Shown in pieces: positions 63,607 through 64,000 of a stretch of DNA of 64,000 bases (within the stretch, counting starts at the first letter, position 1; every line of letters starts with the position of its first letter). A program made the translations under genes and the position numbers. Where the stretch lies: assembly GCF_000069225.1 (NCBI RefSeq), contig NC_010407.1:3038001-3102000 (forward strand). The letters are read 5' to 3'. The notes below the pieces were generated by a model. That model searched no databases, was not told where the DNA came from, and was given only the letters and a program-made list of their open reading frames with translations. The DNA is from Clavibacter sepedonicus. GTDB taxonomy: Bacteria > Actinomycetota > Actinomycetes > Actinomycetales > Microbacteriaceae.

Positions 63607-63625
63607 CCAGCGACGGATCCCCGAC

Positions 63626-64000
63626 ATGACAGCGCAGGACACGGCGACGCGGGCGGAGGCGCTCGCCGCCGCCCGCCGCGAGGCCGTCGACGCGGCCCGG
63701 GCACGCGCCCGACCGCGGCGGCCAGCCTGCGTGCGGGTGCGGGACGCGGTGATCACCCTCGCGGGCCTCGCCGGCCTCGCGGTCATCGCCTGGACCGTCC
63801 TGTCGCGTGTGCTCGGCCTGTCGCTCGTGGTGCTCATGACCGGATCCATGGCCCCTACGCTGCCCACCGGCTCGGTGGCGATCACGCTCGACCGCGTGCC
63901 CGCCGCCGAGCTGCACGTGGGCGACGTGGTGAAGGTGCCCCGGCCGGGGTACGAGCTGCCGGTCACGCACCGCATCGTGGAGGTCGGCCCGGTCACGGGC
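63626..64000 (+). CDS. Signal peptidase I, SipW-like, partial (3' end outside window)
   Basis: 125 residues are visible. A basic N-terminus and one span (AVITLAGLAGLAVIAWTVLSRVLG) precede the active-site SLVVLMTGSMAPTLPTGSVAI, whose Ser is the nucleophile of family S26B. It continues to KVPRPGYELPVTHRIVEVGPV, where His takes the place of Lys as in SipW and archaeal/eukaryotic signal peptidases. It lies directly after its likely substrate. Confidence 0.82.
   Translation, partial: MTAQDTATRAEALAAARREAVDAARARARPRRPACVRVRDAVITLAGLAGLAVIAWTVLSRVLGLSLVVLMTGSMAPTLPTGSVAITLDRVPAAELHVGDVVKVPRPGYELPVTHRIVEVGPVTG

Noticed and set aside
60781-63996. A 1071-codon minus-strand frame extending the ParA-like gene upstream
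   Set aside because: Upstream of 62613 it runs antisense to the exported protein and signal peptidase, with an Arg/Ser-rich shadow-like composition; the ATG at 62613 is well supported.

Overview
The window is very GC-rich actinobacterial DNA with actinobacterial gene content: a pitA/DUF3349 operon, DUF6421, a DIP1984-type gene, an LAATG sorting signal and a SipW-type signal peptidase. A secreted trypsin-like protease of the Chp/Pat-1 type and several IS481-family elements that always sit in CTAG point to a plant-associated Microbacteriaceae, most likely Clavibacter (michiganensis/sepedonicus group). That assignment is an inference from gene content. No rRNA, tRNA or CRISPR array was seen.

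Layout. 1-4.3 kb: end of an MFS transporter, an oligopeptide-type binding lipoprotein and a fused two-domain ABC permease, then IS copy 1. 5.4-8.2 kb: an AEC transporter and a cell-wall-anchored histidine phosphatase. 8.2-11.1 kb: a hipBA toxin-antitoxin operon whose hipA 3' end is cut off by IS copy 2. 11.1-16.5 kb: SRPBCC protein, a TetR-controlled DHA2 efflux pump with twin operators, and the pit operon. 16.6-21.6 kb: metabolic and unknown genes, then IS copy 3. 22.7-25.9 kb: a second DHA2 pump with its MarR regulator and a strong promoter, then a methyltransferase. 25.9-28.5 kb: a Chp/Pat-1-like protease between a whole and a partial copy of a pentapeptide-repeat gene. 28.6-39.1 kb: a surface/secretome island of five related exported proteins (one SASA-type esterase, four Ig-like/carboxypeptidase-regulatory-like proteins). 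39-42.1 kb: NTF2-like protein and phosphoketolase. 42.1-44.7 kb: gene remnants and an IS30-family element. 44.7-49.1 kb: patatin, MarR, then an MMPL exporter and a TetR gene that have lost their 3' ends to one deletion, and a frameshifted DIP1984 gene. 49.3-53.6 kb: cysteine hydrolase, MmpS-like membrane protein, ald plus its Lrp regulator, and a different IS481 element. 53.6-64 kb: small regulators, SDR, ICMT-like methyltransferase, aldo-keto reductase, MATE, a ParA/MinD-like ATPase, and an exported TasA-like protein next to a SipW-like signal peptidase.

The window shows mobile elements using low-cost targets. All four IS481-type insertions are in CTAG. In two of them CTAG was the shared, overlapping stop codon of two convergent genes, so neither gene was harmed. 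Each transposase start is preceded by an inverted repeat that pairs with its ribosome binding site. Against this, there is clear gene decay (MMPL/TetR, DIP1984, pentapeptide copies, hipA tail), which fits a host-adapted pathogen in the course of genome reduction.
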